Counted from the stretch's first letter, positions 1 to 9,262 are shown. The stretch is DNA of 64,000 bases from Agromyces sp. ISL-38 (GCF_018613935.1 NZ_JAGGPF010000012.1:62001-126000); one strand, 5' to 3'. Translations and numbers: made by a program. Notes: a model not told the origin generated them from the sequence alone.

Positions 1-399
1 GATGTCGGGCGGGGCGTTCTGGCTGAACGCCTCGCTCGGTTCCCGGTAGACGGCGACCGCCGAACTTCCCGACACCCGGATGACCTGCTCGAGCGCGGAG
101 CTCATCACGCTCTGCAGGGAGGCGCGGTCGACCGCGTCGGACGAGTCGAGGATGCGCTGCGCGGCGGTCGTCGCCTGGTTCGAGCCGTCGAGCACCTGGT
201 CGAGCTGCTGCTTGAACAGGTTGGAGGCGACGCTGAAGGAGATGTAGAGGCCGATCACGAAGATCGCGAGCGACGAGAGCGAGAGCGTGATGATGACGGT
301 GCGGAACTGCAGTGAGCGCCGCCAGAGCGCCGCGAGCTGCCGCGGCAGCGCGCGCCACCTCGCGGCGGAGAAGATCGCCGGGGACTCGCCCGCACCCAT
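1..399 (-). CDS. mtrB: Sensor histidine kinase MtrB, N-terminal part (cut by window edge)
   Basis: Membrane sensor kinase of the MtrAB two-component system, which coordinates cell-wall homeostasis and division in actinobacteria. Only the first 133 residues are present: a basic cytoplasmic start, one membrane segment at about residues 33-56, and the beginning of the extracytoplasmic sensor region. The HAMP, dimerisation and ATPase domains lie outside the window. The start is the ATG at 399, nine bases past the mtrA stop codon, so the two genes are cotranscribed as mtrA-mtrB. The identification rests mainly on position directly behind mtrA plus the N-terminal topology, so it is strong by context and weaker by sequence. 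Confidence 0.88.
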   Translation of the reverse strand, partial: MGAGESPAIFSAARWRALPRQLAALWRRSLQFRTVIITLSLSSLAIFVIGLYISFSVASNLFKQQLDQVLDGSNQATTAAQRILDSSDAVDRASLQSVMSSALEQVIRVSGSSAVAVYREPSEAFSQNAPPDI

Positions 400-407
400 C
401 GGTCGGC

Positions 408-1088
408 CTAGGTGGTCGCGCCGGCCCGGTAGCCGACGCCGCGCACGGTCATGACGATGCGCGGGTTGTCGGGATCGTGCTCGACCTTCGCGCGCAGCCG
501 CTGCACGTGCACGTTCACCAGCCGGGTGTCGGCCTTGTAGTGGTAGCCCCACACCTGCTCGAGGAGCATCTCGCGGGTGAACACCTGCTGCGGCTTCGAC
601 GCGAGCGTGTGGAGCAGGTCGAACTCGAGCGGCGTGAGGTTGATCTGCTCATCGCCGCGACGCACCTCGTGGCCGGCCGCGTCGATGATGAGGTCGCCGA
701 TGCCGAGGGTGTCGGTGACGGGATCGGGCGCCGGACGCAAGCGAGTGCGGATGCGAGCGACGAGCTCTTTCGGGTTGAACGGCTTCACCATGTAGTCGTC
801 GGCGCCCGATTCGAGCCCCTTCACGACGTCGGTCGTGTCGGACTTCGCCGTGAGCATGATGATCGGCGTGCCGGACTCCGCGCGAATGCGACCGCACACC
901 TCGATGCCGTCGATGCCCGGAAGCATGAGGTCGAGCAGCACGAGGTCGGGCTTCGTCTCCCGGAACGCGGCGAGCGCACCCGTGCCGTCGGCGCAGAACG
1001 CCGGCTCGAAGCCCTCCGTGCGCAGCACGATGCCGATCATCTCCGCGAGGGCCGTGTCGTCATCGACGACGAGTACGCGTGGGTTCAT
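408..1088 (-). CDS. mtrA: DNA-binding response regulator MtrA
   Basis: OmpR/PhoB-family response regulator, 226 residues. The receiver domain (about 3-118) has the acidic pocket D9/D10, phospho-acceptor D53 in LVLLDLMLP, T80 and K102 in the YMVKPF motif. The winged-helix domain (about 135-222) ends with a typical VRGVGYRA wing. In actinobacteria MtrA controls cell-wall hydrolase, division and osmoprotection genes and is phosphorylated by MtrB, encoded just downstream. A Shine-Dalgarno-like AAGGAA lies about 9 bases before the ATG. High similarity to the family over the full length makes the call secure. Confidence 0.96.
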   Translation of the reverse strand: MNPRVLVVDDDTALAEMIGIVLRTEGFEPAFCADGTGALAAFRETKPDLVLLDLMLPGIDGIEVCGRIRAESGTPIIMLTAKSDTTDVVKGLESGADDYMVKPFNPKELVARIRTRLRPAPDPVTDTLGIGDLIIDAAGHEVRRGDEQINLTPLEFDLLHTLASKPQQVFTREMLLEQVWGYHYKADTRLVNVHVQRLRAKVEHDPDNPRIVMTVRGVGYRAGATT

Positions 1089-1255
1089 ACGTTCGGTTTC
1101 CTTCGGGGCCCGGCGTGTTGCCCGGCCGAGTGCAGTGGCTCAAGCGTAGTCGTTCGAGGCCGGAAGAGAGCCGAACGTCCCGGCTGCGCGCGAATCCCGA
1201 CGGGCAGACGAAATGTGACAGCATTGGGAGCATCCGCCGGAAGGAGCGCACGCAC

Positions 1256-2533
1256 GTGTCAGATCACGACTGGCAGGCACCCGGTGGGGCGCCAACTGGG
1301 GGTTCGGCACCGGATGCCGCGGGCACGCCATATGGGGCTCCGGCGAACATGCCTCCAGCACCCGGCACGCCCCCGCCTCTGCCACCAGCACCCGGCACAC
1401 CCCCGCCTCTGCCGCCGCTGCCGCCGCTGCCGCCGCTGCCGCCGACCGGAGCGTATGCGCCGCCGCCCGGCATCCCCGGGGGCTGGACACCGCCCCCGAA
1501 GCCCGGCCTGCTCCCATTGCGTCCGCTGAGCTTCGGAACCCTGCTGTGGGCGCCGTTCCGCACCCTCCGGCGCAACCCCGCTGCGACGTTCGGCAGCGGC
1601 CTCATCGTGCAGCTCGTGTCGGTGATCGCGACCGCGGCGGTCATCGTGCCGTTCATGATGTTCGCGATCGGGCGCGTCGAGAGCGCGTCGGAGACGGATT
1701 TCGACACGGTCCTCGCCGGCACCTTCGGCGGATTCTTCCTGCTCATGCTCGTCCCCATCGCGATCACGCTCGTGGCAGGCGCGTTCCTCCAGGGCGTGAT
1801 GGTGCTCGAGGTCGCAAGCGGCACCCTCGGCGAGCGGCTCGGATTCGGGGCGCTGTGGCGCCGCACCGCCAAGCGCATCTGGCCGCTCATCGGGTGGACC
1901 GCGCTCGTCGCGGCGGCGCTGATCGCCGCCATCGCGGTGCTCATCGCGATCATCCTGACGGCCGCGGCGATCTCGCCGACCGCGCTCGTGGTCTCGATCC
2001 TCGTCGCCGTGCTGCTGGGCCTCGGCCTCGCCGTGCTCGGTGCGTGGATCGGCGTGAAGCTCTCGCTCGTGCCGAGCGCCATCGTGCTCGAGCACGCCGG
2101 TGTCGGCGCCGCGATCCGCCGCTCATGGCGACTCACCGACGGATACTACTGGCGCACCTTCGGCATCCTGCTGCTCGTCAGCGTCATCTTGAACGTCGCA
2201 TCCCAGGTCGTCGTGCAGCCGATCTCGTTCGTCGGCATGATCCTGGCGATGATCATCGATCCCACGGGCACCGGAACTGCGGTCGTCATCACCATCATCA
2301 CCTACATCGTGACGATGATCCTCTCGATCCTCATCGGCGCGATCACGGCGGTCGTGCAGGCCGCACTCGTCGCGGTCCTCTACATCGACCTGCGGATGCG
2401 CAAGGAGGGGCTCGACCTCGAACTCGAACGCCACGTCGAGCTTCGTGACGCCGGCCAGGAGGTCAACGACCCCTACCGGGCTCCCACGTCATCCGCGACC
2501 GCCGGAAGCGAGCCTGCCGCGACGTGGTCCTGA
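1256..2533 (+). CDS. Proline-rich membrane protein with GPDPase-type membrane domain
   Basis: A 425-residue integral membrane protein that appears to belong to the glycerophosphoryl diester phosphodiesterase membrane-domain family; its function is not established. The first 85 or so residues are a cytoplasmic Pro/Gly/Ala-rich tail built from repeated DNA (30-base tandem copy, then 9-base units). After it come about six hydrophobic segments, with an amphipathic stretch around GAAIRRSWRLTDG that is typical of the family. I chose the GTG at 1256 because GGAAGGAG lies just upstream and the reading frame further upstream crosses the mtrA promoter region. It heads the operon leading to DUF4129-DUF4350-MoxR-DUF58 and overlaps the next gene by 10 bases. 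Confidence 0.75.
   Translation: MSDHDWQAPGGAPTGGSAPDAAGTPYGAPANMPPAPGTPPPLPPAPGTPPPLPPLPPLPPLPPTGAYAPPPGIPGGWTPPPKPGLLPLRPLSFGTLLWAPFRTLRRNPAATFGSGLIVQLVSVIATAAVIVPFMMFAIGRVESASETDFDTVLAGTFGGFFLLMLVPIAITLVAGAFLQGVMVLEVASGTLGERLGFGALWRRTAKRIWPLIGWTALVAAALIAAIAVLIAIILTAAAISPTALVVSILVAVLLGLGLAVLGAWIGVKLSLVPSAIVLEHAGVGAAIRRSWRLTDGYYWRTFGILLLVSVILNVASQVVVQPISFVGMILAMIIDPTGTGTAVVITIITYIVTMILSILIGAITAVVQAALVAVLYIDLRMRKEGLDLELERHVELRDAGQEVNDPYRAPTSSATAGSEPAATWS
1351..1440 (+). repeat. Tandem repeats coding a Pro-Gly-rich tail
   Basis: Two 30-base units (1351-1380 and 1381-1410) differ at only two positions. They are followed by 9-base units of gccgccgct to about 1437. They encode repeated APGTPPPLPP- and LPP-type peptides. 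Such repeats change length by slippage, so the tail probably varies between strains. Confidence 0.85.
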
Positions 2534-3180
2534 CCTCGCTCGGCGCCACCCCACTCGATCCCGACGCGCCCGAGGCGCGCCGGTGGCTCGTGGACGAGCT
2601 CGCGAAGGCCGAGTACCGCAACGCCGAGCCGAACGCGTTCGACCGCGCGATGCAGGCGATCGGCGACTGGTTCGCGAGCCTCTTCGAGGGAGCCGGCGGC
2701 CTCCCCGCTCCCATCCTGACGCTGCTCCTCGTGCTGTTCGTCGCCGTGCTCCTCGTCGTCGGCGTGCTCGTCTTCGGAGTGCCTCGACTACGGCAGCGCC
2801 GGCGCACGCTCGCACCGCTGTTCGACGACTACCGCGACCTCGCGATGCTGCACCGGGCCGCGATCGCGGCCGCAGCGGCGGGCGACTGGCCTCGCGCGAT
2901 CGAGGAGCGATTCCGCGCCATCGTGCGCGGCATCGTCGAGCGCGATCTCGTTCGGGTGCACCCGGGCACGACGGCACGCGGGTTCACGGACGCCGCGGCA
3001 CTGCCCTTCCCCGACCACGCCGCAGCGCTCCACTCCGCCGCCGCGGAGTTCGACGGGGTCCGCTACCTCGGCCGTGCGGGATCGCAGGATGCCTACGAGC
3101 GGCTCACCGCGCTCGAGCACGACCTCAGCACGTCCGCCCCGGCGGGCTCGTGGGCCGAGGCCGAGGAGGCGTCGCGGTGA
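2524..3180 (+). CDS. DUF4129 domain-containing membrane protein
   Basis: A 218-residue protein with one central membrane segment (about 60-87) and a C-terminal cytoplasmic domain containing the DUF4129 pattern: a paired helical region, then TTARGFTDAA and YLGRAGSQDAYERL. DUF4129 proteins are regularly encoded beside MoxR ATPases and DUF58 proteins and are thought to act with them at the membrane; the biochemical role is unknown. The GTG start overlaps the end of the upstream gene by 10 bases, and the stop overlaps the next start as GTGA, so translation is probably coupled. Confidence 0.85.
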   Translation: MVLTSLGATPLDPDAPEARRWLVDELAKAEYRNAEPNAFDRAMQAIGDWFASLFEGAGGLPAPILTLLLVLFVAVLLVVGVLVFGVPRLRQRRRTLAPLFDDYRDLAMLHRAAIAAAAAGDWPRAIEERFRAIVRGIVERDLVRVHPGTTARGFTDAAALPFPDHAAALHSAAAEFDGVRYLGRAGSQDAYERLTALEHDLSTSAPAGSWAEAEEASR

Positions 3181-4487
3181 GCGGCGGCCCGCCGACCACC
3201 GCGGTCCCCGATCGCGCCGGCAGCGCCCGAGCGCCCACCGAACAGGCAGCGGATGCCGCGACCGCCGTCACGCCGACGTTCCGCGCACTCGTGCGACGTC
3301 GCCGCATCTGGATCGTGTTCGCCGCAGTGCTCGTGCTCGGCGCCATCGTGGCGCTCGCGATCCAGGGCGGCCTGCGCCCTCCCGGAGTGCCGCTCGGCGC
3401 AGACAACCCGGCCCCGCTCGGATCGATGGCCCTCGTCGAGGTGCTCCGCGACCACGGTGTCTCGGTCACGGAGTCGCGATCACTGGAATCCGCCGTCGAC
3501 GCCGCCGAACGGGGCGCCACCGTGGTGCTCTACGACGAATTCGCCCTGCTCGACGAGTCGCGGCTCGATCGCATCGCGGGGGTCGCAGAACGGCTCGTGG
3601 TGGTCGAGCCCGGCTTCTCGGCGCTCGAGGCGCTCGCCCCCGGCGTTCGCCTCGCGGGCGTCGCGAGCGGGCCGATCGACGACGTCGCGTGCGAGCTGCC
3701 CGCGGCCGAGCGGGCGGGCAGCCTGGGCGACGGCCAGCGCCTGCTCACGGTCGACGACGACGCCCGAGCCGCTGGCTGGCAGGGCTGCTTCCGCGACGAG
3801 GAGTTCGGGTTCGCGCTCGTGTCGGGCGAGGGTGATGACGGCGGGAAGGTCACGCTCGTCGCCGCGACGACGGTGTTCGCGAACGAGTCGATCGACGACG
3901 CCGGCAATGCCGCGCTCGCGATCGGCCTCACCGGGGGTTCCGACGAACTCGTCTGGTACCTGCCTGGGCTGGGCGACGTCGACGCGGCCGAGGCGCCGAG
4001 CATCGCCGAGCTCACCCCCGGCTGGGTGAGTCCCGTCATGGTGCTGCTCATCGCGGTCGTCGTCGCCGCGGGCATCTGGCGCGGACGGCGCTTCGGCCCG
4101 CTCGTCACCGAGAACCTGCCCGTGCACGTGCCGGCCGGTGAGACGAGCGAGGGCCGGGCGAGGCTGTACGCACGAAGCGCCGCGCGCGGCCGCGCCCTCG
4201 ACCAGTTGCGCATCGGCGCCATCGGCGGCATCGCCGAGGCGCTCAAGCTGCCGCGCGCTGCAGAGCTCGGCGCCGTGACGGATGCCGCGGCGCGGGCGAC
4301 CGGCCGTGACGAGGCATCCGTGCGCCGACTGCTCGTCGACACCGAGCCGGGCGATGATCACGACCTCATCGAGCTCGCAGCAGAGCTCGACGTGCTCGAG
4401 CGCGAGGTGCGCGCCACGCTTCGGCCCCGCTTCACACGCCCCGCAGACCCGGCAGACCCCACAGACCCCGCAGGAAGGCGACCATGA
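3177..4487 (+). CDS. DUF4350 domain-containing protein
   Basis: A 436-residue protein of the MoxR/DUF58 module. It has a short cytoplasmic N-terminus, a membrane segment at about 45-65, and a long extracytoplasmic domain holding the DUF4350 fold. That fold is a GATase-like core in which segments such as GATVVLYDEFALL and LVVVEPGF alternate. A second membrane segment (about 283-303) precedes a cytoplasmic tail. The GTG at 3177 is chosen because it shares GTGA with the upstream stop; the frame is open further upstream but has no reason to start there. The last codons overlap the MoxR start as ATGA. Its molecular function is unknown. Confidence 0.85.
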   Translation: MSGGPPTTAVPDRAGSARAPTEQAADAATAVTPTFRALVRRRRIWIVFAAVLVLGAIVALAIQGGLRPPGVPLGADNPAPLGSMALVEVLRDHGVSVTESRSLESAVDAAERGATVVLYDEFALLDESRLDRIAGVAERLVVVEPGFSALEALAPGVRLAGVASGPIDDVACELPAAERAGSLGDGQRLLTVDDDARAAGWQGCFRDEEFGFALVSGEGDDGGKVTLVAATTVFANESIDDAGNAALAIGLTGGSDELVWYLPGLGDVDAAEAPSIAELTPGWVSPVMVLLIAVVVAAGIWRGRRFGPLVTENLPVHVPAGETSEGRARLYARSAARGRALDQLRIGAIGGIAEALKLPRAAELGAVTDAAARATGRDEASVRRLLVDTEPGDDHDLIELAAELDVLEREVRATLRPRFTRPADPADPTDPAGRRP

Positions 4488-5458
4488 CCGATACCACCGC
4501 GCTCACCGACGAGGAGCTCCGCGCCGCGCTGAATCGCGTGCGCACCGAGGTCGGCAAGGCCGTCGTCGGGCAGGACGGCGCCGTGACCGGCCTCATCATC
4601 GCCCTGCTCACCCGTGGCCACGTGCTGCTCGAGGGCGTGCCGGGCGTCGCCAAGACGCTGCTCGTGCGCACGCTCAGCCGAACGCTGCGCCTCGACACGC
4701 GGCGCCTGCAGTTCACCCCCGACCTCATGCCGGGCGATGTCACCGGATCGCTCGCCTACGACCCGCGTTCGGGCGAGTTCGCGTTCCGCGAGGGGCCGGT
4801 GTTCACGAACATCCTGCTCGCCGACGAGATCAACCGCACGCCGCCGAAGACGCAGTCCGCGCTGCTCGAAGCGATGGAGGAGCGTCAGGTCTCCGCCGAC
4901 GGCGTCACCCGGCCGCTCCCTGACACGTTCCTCGTCGCCGCGACGCAGAACCCCATCGAGTACGAGGGCACGTACACGCTCCCCGAGGCGCAGCTCGACC
5001 GGTTCCTGCTGAAGCTCGTGCTCGACGTGCCCGAGCGCGACGCCGAGGTGTCGCTCCTGCGCCGTCACGCCGACGGGTTCGACCCGCACGACCTCGCCGC
5101 GGCGGGGGTCGAGCCGGTGCTCGGAGCGGCCGAGCTCGCCGCGGCACGGGCTGCGGCATCCGCGGTTCGGGTCTCCGACGACGTGCTCGCCTACGTCGTC
5201 GACCTCGCGCGCGCGACCCGCCGGAGCCCGTCGATGCGACTCGGAGTGAGCCCCCGCGGCGCGACGGGCCTGCTAGCTGCGGCGAAGGCGTGGGCCTGGC
5301 TCACAGGATACGACTCCGTCACGCCCGATCACGTGCAGGCGATGCTGCTGCCCGTGTGGCGGCACCGAGTGCAGCTGCGCCCCGAGGCGGAACTCGAGGG
5401 CGTCTCGGTCGATGCCGTGCTGCGCGGCATCGTGCAGCAGGTGCAGGTGCCGCTCTGA
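4484..5458 (+). CDS. MoxR-family AAA+ ATPase
   Basis: A 324-residue AAA+ ATPase of the MoxR branch, a chaperone-like enzyme that usually works with vWA/DUF58 partner proteins. Walker A is GVPGVAKT (51-58). Walker B lies around 110-116 (NILLADEIN) followed by RTPPKTQSALLEAMEE. Sensor 1 is in FLVAATQNPIEYEGTY, and the arginine-rich C-terminal lid SPRGATGLLAAAKAWA follows. The gene overlaps its neighbour by ATGA and is followed one base later by the DUF58 gene, the usual partner pair. Confidence 0.94.
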   Translation: MTDTTALTDEELRAALNRVRTEVGKAVVGQDGAVTGLIIALLTRGHVLLEGVPGVAKTLLVRTLSRTLRLDTRRLQFTPDLMPGDVTGSLAYDPRSGEFAFREGPVFTNILLADEINRTPPKTQSALLEAMEERQVSADGVTRPLPDTFLVAATQNPIEYEGTYTLPEAQLDRFLLKLVLDVPERDAEVSLLRRHADGFDPHDLAAAGVEPVLGAAELAAARAAASAVRVSDDVLAYVVDLARATRRSPSMRLGVSPRGATGLLAAAKAWAWLTGYDSVTPDHVQAMLLPVWRHRVQLRPEAELEGVSVDAVLRGIVQQVQVPL

Positions 5459-5459
5459 G

Positions 5460-6797
5460 ATGACGATCACCGGTCGGTTCGCGCTCCTCCTCGCGCTCGG
5501 CGTCGTACCCGTCGTCGCCGCGGGGCTCGCCGGCGCGGCCGAAGCATGGGTCGCACTCGCCGGATGGCTCACCCTCGCGCTCGGCGCCGGGGTGCTCGAC
5601 GTCTCGCTCGCAGCGTCACCCCGGCGGGTCGCGCTCGGCCGGGAGCTGCCCGATCGGGTGCGGCTGGGCGAGTCGGTCACCGCGGAACTCACGGTGCGCA
5701 ATCTCGGAACCCGGATGCTGCGTGCCACCGTGCGTGACGGGTGGGAACCCTCCGCGGGCCTCGCCGGCGCGAATCGCACCCCGCTGCGCGTGCCGCCGGG
5801 CGAACGTCGACGGATGACGCTGCAGCTCACCCCGTGGCGCCGCGGCGACCGTCGCGTGGCCCAGGTGACCGTGCGCTCGGCGGGGCCCCTCGGACTGTGG
5901 TCGAGGCAGGCGACGCTCGCGGCGCCCGGACGCATCCGGGTGCTGCCGCCGTTCCACTCCCGCGTGCACCTGCCGTCGCGGCTCACGCGGTTGCGCGAGC
6001 TCGACGGGCGCACGCCGTTGCTCATCCGCGGCCAGGGCACGGAGTTCGACTCGATCCGCGAGTACGTCCGCGGCGACGACGTGCGCTCGATCGACTGGAG
6101 AGCGACCGCGCGCCATGTCGACCCCGAAGTGCCCGGCAGCATGCGGATCATGGTGCGCACCTGGCGGCCCGAACGCGACCGGCGCATCGTGATCGTCGCC
6201 GACACCTCGCGCACGGCGGCCGCCCGCATCGCCGACGAACCGCGTCTCGACACGGCGTTCGAGGCATCCCTCCTGCTCGCCGCCCTCGCCTCGCACGCGG
6301 GCGACCGGGTCGACTTCCTCGCGTGGGACCGCCGCCTGCGCGGGCGCGTGCACGGCGCGAGCGGCCCCGACCTGCTCGCGCGCATGGTGGACGTTATGGC
6401 CGGCATCGACGCCGAGCTCATCGAGGCCGACTGGTCGTCGGTACCGGGCCAGGTGCGGCGGGTGACGAGCCGGCATGCGCTCGTCGTGCTGCTTACCGCG
6501 GCGGACTCCCCCGGCAGCTCCCGCGGGCTGCTCTCGATGCTGCCGCAGCTCACCGCCCGGCACACGGTGATCGTCGCGTCCGTGACCGATCCGGCGCTCG
6601 TCGAGGCCGGTGCCGCTCGCGGCGATCTCGAGGAGGTCTACCGCGCGGCCGCCGCCGAGCGCGGCCTGATCGACGCTGCCCGCGTTGCCGCCGCGATCCG
6701 GCGCCTCGGCGCCCTCACGGTCAGCGCCCCTCCGCACGAGCTCCCGCCGGCGCTCGCCGACCGCTACCTCGACCTGAAGGCCTCAGGCCAGCTCTGA
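5460..6797 (+). CDS. DUF58 domain-containing protein (MoxR partner)
   Basis: A 445-residue protein with two closely spaced N-terminal membrane segments (about 5-45), an extracytoplasmic or beta-rich middle part, and the DUF58 signature GTEFDSIREYVRGDDVRSID followed by a vWA-like domain (IVIVADTSRTAAAR). DUF58/vWA proteins are the partners of MoxR ATPases. The ATG at 5460 lies one base after the MoxR stop, so the two are translated together. Last gene of the operon that begins at 1256. Confidence 0.92.
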   Translation: MTITGRFALLLALGVVPVVAAGLAGAAEAWVALAGWLTLALGAGVLDVSLAASPRRVALGRELPDRVRLGESVTAELTVRNLGTRMLRATVRDGWEPSAGLAGANRTPLRVPPGERRRMTLQLTPWRRGDRRVAQVTVRSAGPLGLWSRQATLAAPGRIRVLPPFHSRVHLPSRLTRLRELDGRTPLLIRGQGTEFDSIREYVRGDDVRSIDWRATARHVDPEVPGSMRIMVRTWRPERDRRIVIVADTSRTAAARIADEPRLDTAFEASLLLAALASHAGDRVDFLAWDRRLRGRVHGASGPDLLARMVDVMAGIDAELIEADWSSVPGQVRRVTSRHALVVLLTAADSPGSSRGLLSMLPQLTARHTVIVASVTDPALVEAGAARGDLEEVYRAAAAERGLIDAARVAAAIRRLGALTVSAPPHELPPALADRYLDLKASGQL

Positions 6798-6804
6798 CGC
6801 GTGC

Positions 6805-7800
6805 TCAGCCCGAGACGATGCGCGTCGCCCCGGCGTCGAACTCGACGAGGTCGCCGGTCTCGCCTGCGCGCCAGGCGCGGCGACCGAGCACGAGCATATA
6901 GGCGAGGAACCCGCCGAGGGCGAGCACGCCGATGCCGATCTTCACGGGCCACGGCCACGGTGCGGGCGTGACGAAGCCCTCGATGAGCCCCGAGACGAAG
7001 AGGAAGAACACGAGCCCCATCGCGACGCTGAAGAGCGAGCGCGCGTCTTCGGCGAGTGCGATGCCGCGCGACCTCGGCCCGGGAGCGACCCATGCCCAGA
7101 AGATGCGGAGGCCCGCGGCCGCTGCGACGAACACGCACGTGAGCTCGAGGAGCCCGTGCGGCGCGATGTAGAGGAAGAACGTGTCGGCCTCGTCGTAGGC
7201 GAACATGATGGCCGCTGTGACCCCGAGGCTTTGCGCGTTCTGCAGCACGACCCACGGCACCCACACGCCGAGGATGCCGAAGGCGACGCACTGCGCGGCG
7301 ATCCAGGCGTTGTTCGTCCAGACCGCCCCGGCGAACGACGCCGCGGGGTTCTCCGAGTAGTAGGCGACGAAGCCCTCCTCGGCGATCTGGCGCAACTCGG
7401 CCTCGGTGCCGAGCGTCGAGAGCACCCGCGGGTCGCTGCCGATCCACCACGCGTAGAGCGCGGCGACGGCGAAGGTCGCGAGGGCCACGGCGACGGTCAG
7501 CCACCGCAAGCGATAGAGGGCGGCGGGAAGGCTCAGGAGGGCGAAGCGCGTGAACTGCCGCAGCGGGTTCTCGGGAACCCCGGTGAACTTCAGGCGCGCC
7601 CGTGCGAGCGAGATCGACAACCGGTCGCCGAGCGCGGTCGAACCGGCCGTCGTCTGGACGAGCGAGAGGTCGGATGCCGCGGCCTGATACCGCTCGATGA
7701 GCTCGTCGGCCTCGGCCCCGCCGAGCCGGCGCGCCTTCGCGAGCGCGTCGAGCCGCTGCCAGTCGTCGTGACGGGCGGAGGCGAGCGCATCGAGGTCCAT
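6805..7800 (-). CDS. Stage II sporulation protein M-like (SpoIIM) membrane protein
   Basis: A 331-residue protein of the SpoIIM family. A soluble helical N-terminal part (1-110) precedes four to six membrane segments. The conserved core contains YYSENPAASFAGAVWTNNAW, GVWVPWVVLQNAQSLGV and the APHGLLELTCVFVAA region. The family occurs in non-sporulating actinobacteria beside RDD proteins and the MoxR/DUF58 module, and its role there is unknown. It diverges from the RDD gene with a 17-base gap. A TAGTAT hexamer (7814-7809) lies 8 bases before the ATG, suggesting a leaderless transcript. Confidence 0.9.
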   Translation of the reverse strand: MDLDALASARHDDWQRLDALAKARRLGGAEADELIERYQAAASDLSLVQTTAGSTALGDRLSISLARARLKFTGVPENPLRQFTRFALLSLPAALYRLRWLTVAVALATFAVAALYAWWIGSDPRVLSTLGTEAELRQIAEEGFVAYYSENPAASFAGAVWTNNAWIAAQCVAFGILGVWVPWVVLQNAQSLGVTAAIMFAYDEADTFFLYIAPHGLLELTCVFVAAAAGLRIFWAWVAPGPRSRGIALAEDARSLFSVAMGLVFFLFVSGLIEGFVTPAPWPWPVKIGIGVLALGGFLAYMLVLGRRAWRAGETGDLVEFDAGATRIVSG

Positions 7801-7808
7801 CTGCTTGA

Positions 7809-7814
7809 ATACTA
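7809..7814 (-). promoter_or_regulatory. Probable -10 box for the SpoIIM-like gene
   Basis: TAGTAT on the minus strand, ending 8 bases before the ATG at 7800. The gap to the divergent RDD gene is too short for a normal leader, so a leaderless start is likely. No convincing -35 box was seen. Confidence 0.5.
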
Positions 7815-7817
7815 CCC

Positions 7818-8660
7818 ATGGCCGAAGCGACCGTCGCCGACCGCAGGGTCGCCCGATTCGACGACGAGGGCGTGCTCACGGGCGAGGCCGTCACCCTCGA
7901 CGTGCGGCCGGCGAGCGCCCTCATGCGAGCGGGCGGCACGGCGATCGACGTGCTCGTGTCGGTCGCGCTCTTCGTGGGCCTGCTGCTCGCGCTCGGGCAG
8001 CTCTCAGTCGACGAGGACGCGTCACGCGCGATCATGATCGGCGGCATCGTGACGTGCATCGTCGTGATTCCCACCGCCGTCGAGACGGCGACGCGCGGCC
8101 GCTCGCTCGGCAAGCTCGCGCTCGGTCTCCGGATCGTTCGCGACGACGGCGGTGCGGCGGGATTCCGGCACGCGTTCATCCGCGCGCTCACGGGTGTCAT
8201 CGAGATCTACATGACGGTCGGCGGCCTCGCCGTGCTCATCGGCTTCCTGAATCCCTCGTCGAAGCGCCTCGGCGACCTGCTCGCAGGAACGCACGCGCAA
8301 GTCGAGCGAGTGCCCGACCTTCCGTCGACGGCGTTCGGCGTTCCCACCGAACTCGCGTCGTGGGCGACGATCGCCGACGTCGCACGCCTGCCCGACCCGC
8401 TCGCTCGTCGCGTCGCCGCGTTCTTCCAGAACGCGGAGCACCTCGTGCCCGACAGTCGCGCGCGCATCGCCGCCGGCCTCGCCGCCGAGGTGATGCCCTT
8501 CGTGTCGCCGGTGCCGAATGCTCCGGCCGAGCGCTTCCTCGCCGGCGTCGCTGCGCTCCGCCGCGAACGCGACCTCACCGCGCTCGAGCTCGAGCGCGCG
8601 CGCATGTCGACGCTCGCGCCGGTACTCGACGCGACGCCGAACGGGTTCCCCGAGCGCTGA
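7818..8660 (+). CDS. RDD family membrane protein
   Basis: A 280-residue protein. The RDD domain occupies about residues 30-165: membrane segment one (ALMRAGGTAIDVLVSVALFVGLLL) carries the family's charged Arg and Asp, and the second part has the signature TRGRSLGKLALGLRIV. A C-terminal cytoplasmic domain of about 120 residues follows. RDD proteins have been proposed as ion antiporters or membrane scaffolds; the function here is unknown. It diverges from the SpoIIM-like gene, a common actinobacterial pairing. Confidence 0.9.
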   Translation: MAEATVADRRVARFDDEGVLTGEAVTLDVRPASALMRAGGTAIDVLVSVALFVGLLLALGQLSVDEDASRAIMIGGIVTCIVVIPTAVETATRGRSLGKLALGLRIVRDDGGAAGFRHAFIRALTGVIEIYMTVGGLAVLIGFLNPSSKRLGDLLAGTHAQVERVPDLPSTAFGVPTELASWATIADVARLPDPLARRVAAFFQNAEHLVPDSRARIAAGLAAEVMPFVSPVPNAPAERFLAGVAALRRERDLTALELERARMSTLAPVLDATPNGFPER

Positions 8661-8681
8661 TCGGCCGTGCACTCGACGCTG

Positions 8682-8697
8682 TGTGATCCATATCACT
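8682..8697. promoter_or_regulatory. CRP/FNR-type operator palindrome
   Basis: TGTGA-N6-TCACT, a nearly perfect match to the CRP/FNR family palindrome, 107 bases upstream of the ATG at 8804. The operon it precedes encodes a CRP/FNR-family regulator whose recognition helix keeps the residues that read TGTGA half sites. Autoregulation is therefore likely. Confidence 0.7.
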
Positions 8698-8803
8698 GAC
8701 GCTGCGGATGCCCGTCCATAGCGTCGAAGCATCCGATCGGCCGCCGGGCAGCCGATCGACGCAACCGATCCCCGGCGGCCGCTGGACCAACGGAAGGATC
8801 CGA

Positions 8804-9262
8804 ATGATGTCCACCGCTCCCCTGTCTCAACCGAACTCCTTCGTCGCGGTCCTGCCGGCCCGGGTGCTCGCCGGAGTGCTCGGCGGGCTCGCCGGCGGCA
8901 TCGCGTTCGGCATACTCATGGCGACGATGGGCATGCTCCCCATGGTGGCCGCCCTCGTCGGCTCGAGCGCGCCGTGGATCGGCATCGCCGTTCACCTCGT
9001 GATCTCGGTCGGCTTCGGCCTCGCGTTCACCGTGCCGTTCGCCGGCCTCTTCCTGCGCAGTTACGGCATCGCCACGCTCGCCGGTCTCGGCTACGGCGTA
9101 TTCTGGTGGGTGTTCGGGCCGTTGGTGATCATGCCCGCCATGCTCGGGATGCCGCTGTTCATGGTCGACGTCATGTCGCTGTTCTCACTCATGGGGCACC
9201 TCGTCTACGGTGTGCTGCTCGCCCTCGTGGCGGCCCGGGTGCTGAAGGGTCGGCGTGTATGA
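8804..9262 (+). CDS. Small polytopic membrane protein of unknown function
   Basis: A 152-residue hydrophobic protein with four predicted membrane segments rich in Gly, Met and Phe (around 16-40, 45-70, 75-108 and 120-147) and almost no soluble domain. I do not recognise a named family. The start is ATG 8804 because GGAAGGA lies 5-6 bases upstream; a second ATG follows immediately. First gene of a three-gene unit with a CRP/FNR regulator and a thioredoxin-like protein, behind a CRP-type operator. The context suggests a role in redox, oxygen or metal stress. Confidence 0.7.
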   Translation: MMSTAPLSQPNSFVAVLPARVLAGVLGGLAGGIAFGILMATMGMLPMVAALVGSSAPWIGIAVHLVISVGFGLAFTVPFAGLFLRSYGIATLAGLGYGVFWWVFGPLVIMPAMLGMPLFMVDVMSLFSLMGHLVYGVLLALVAARVLKGRRV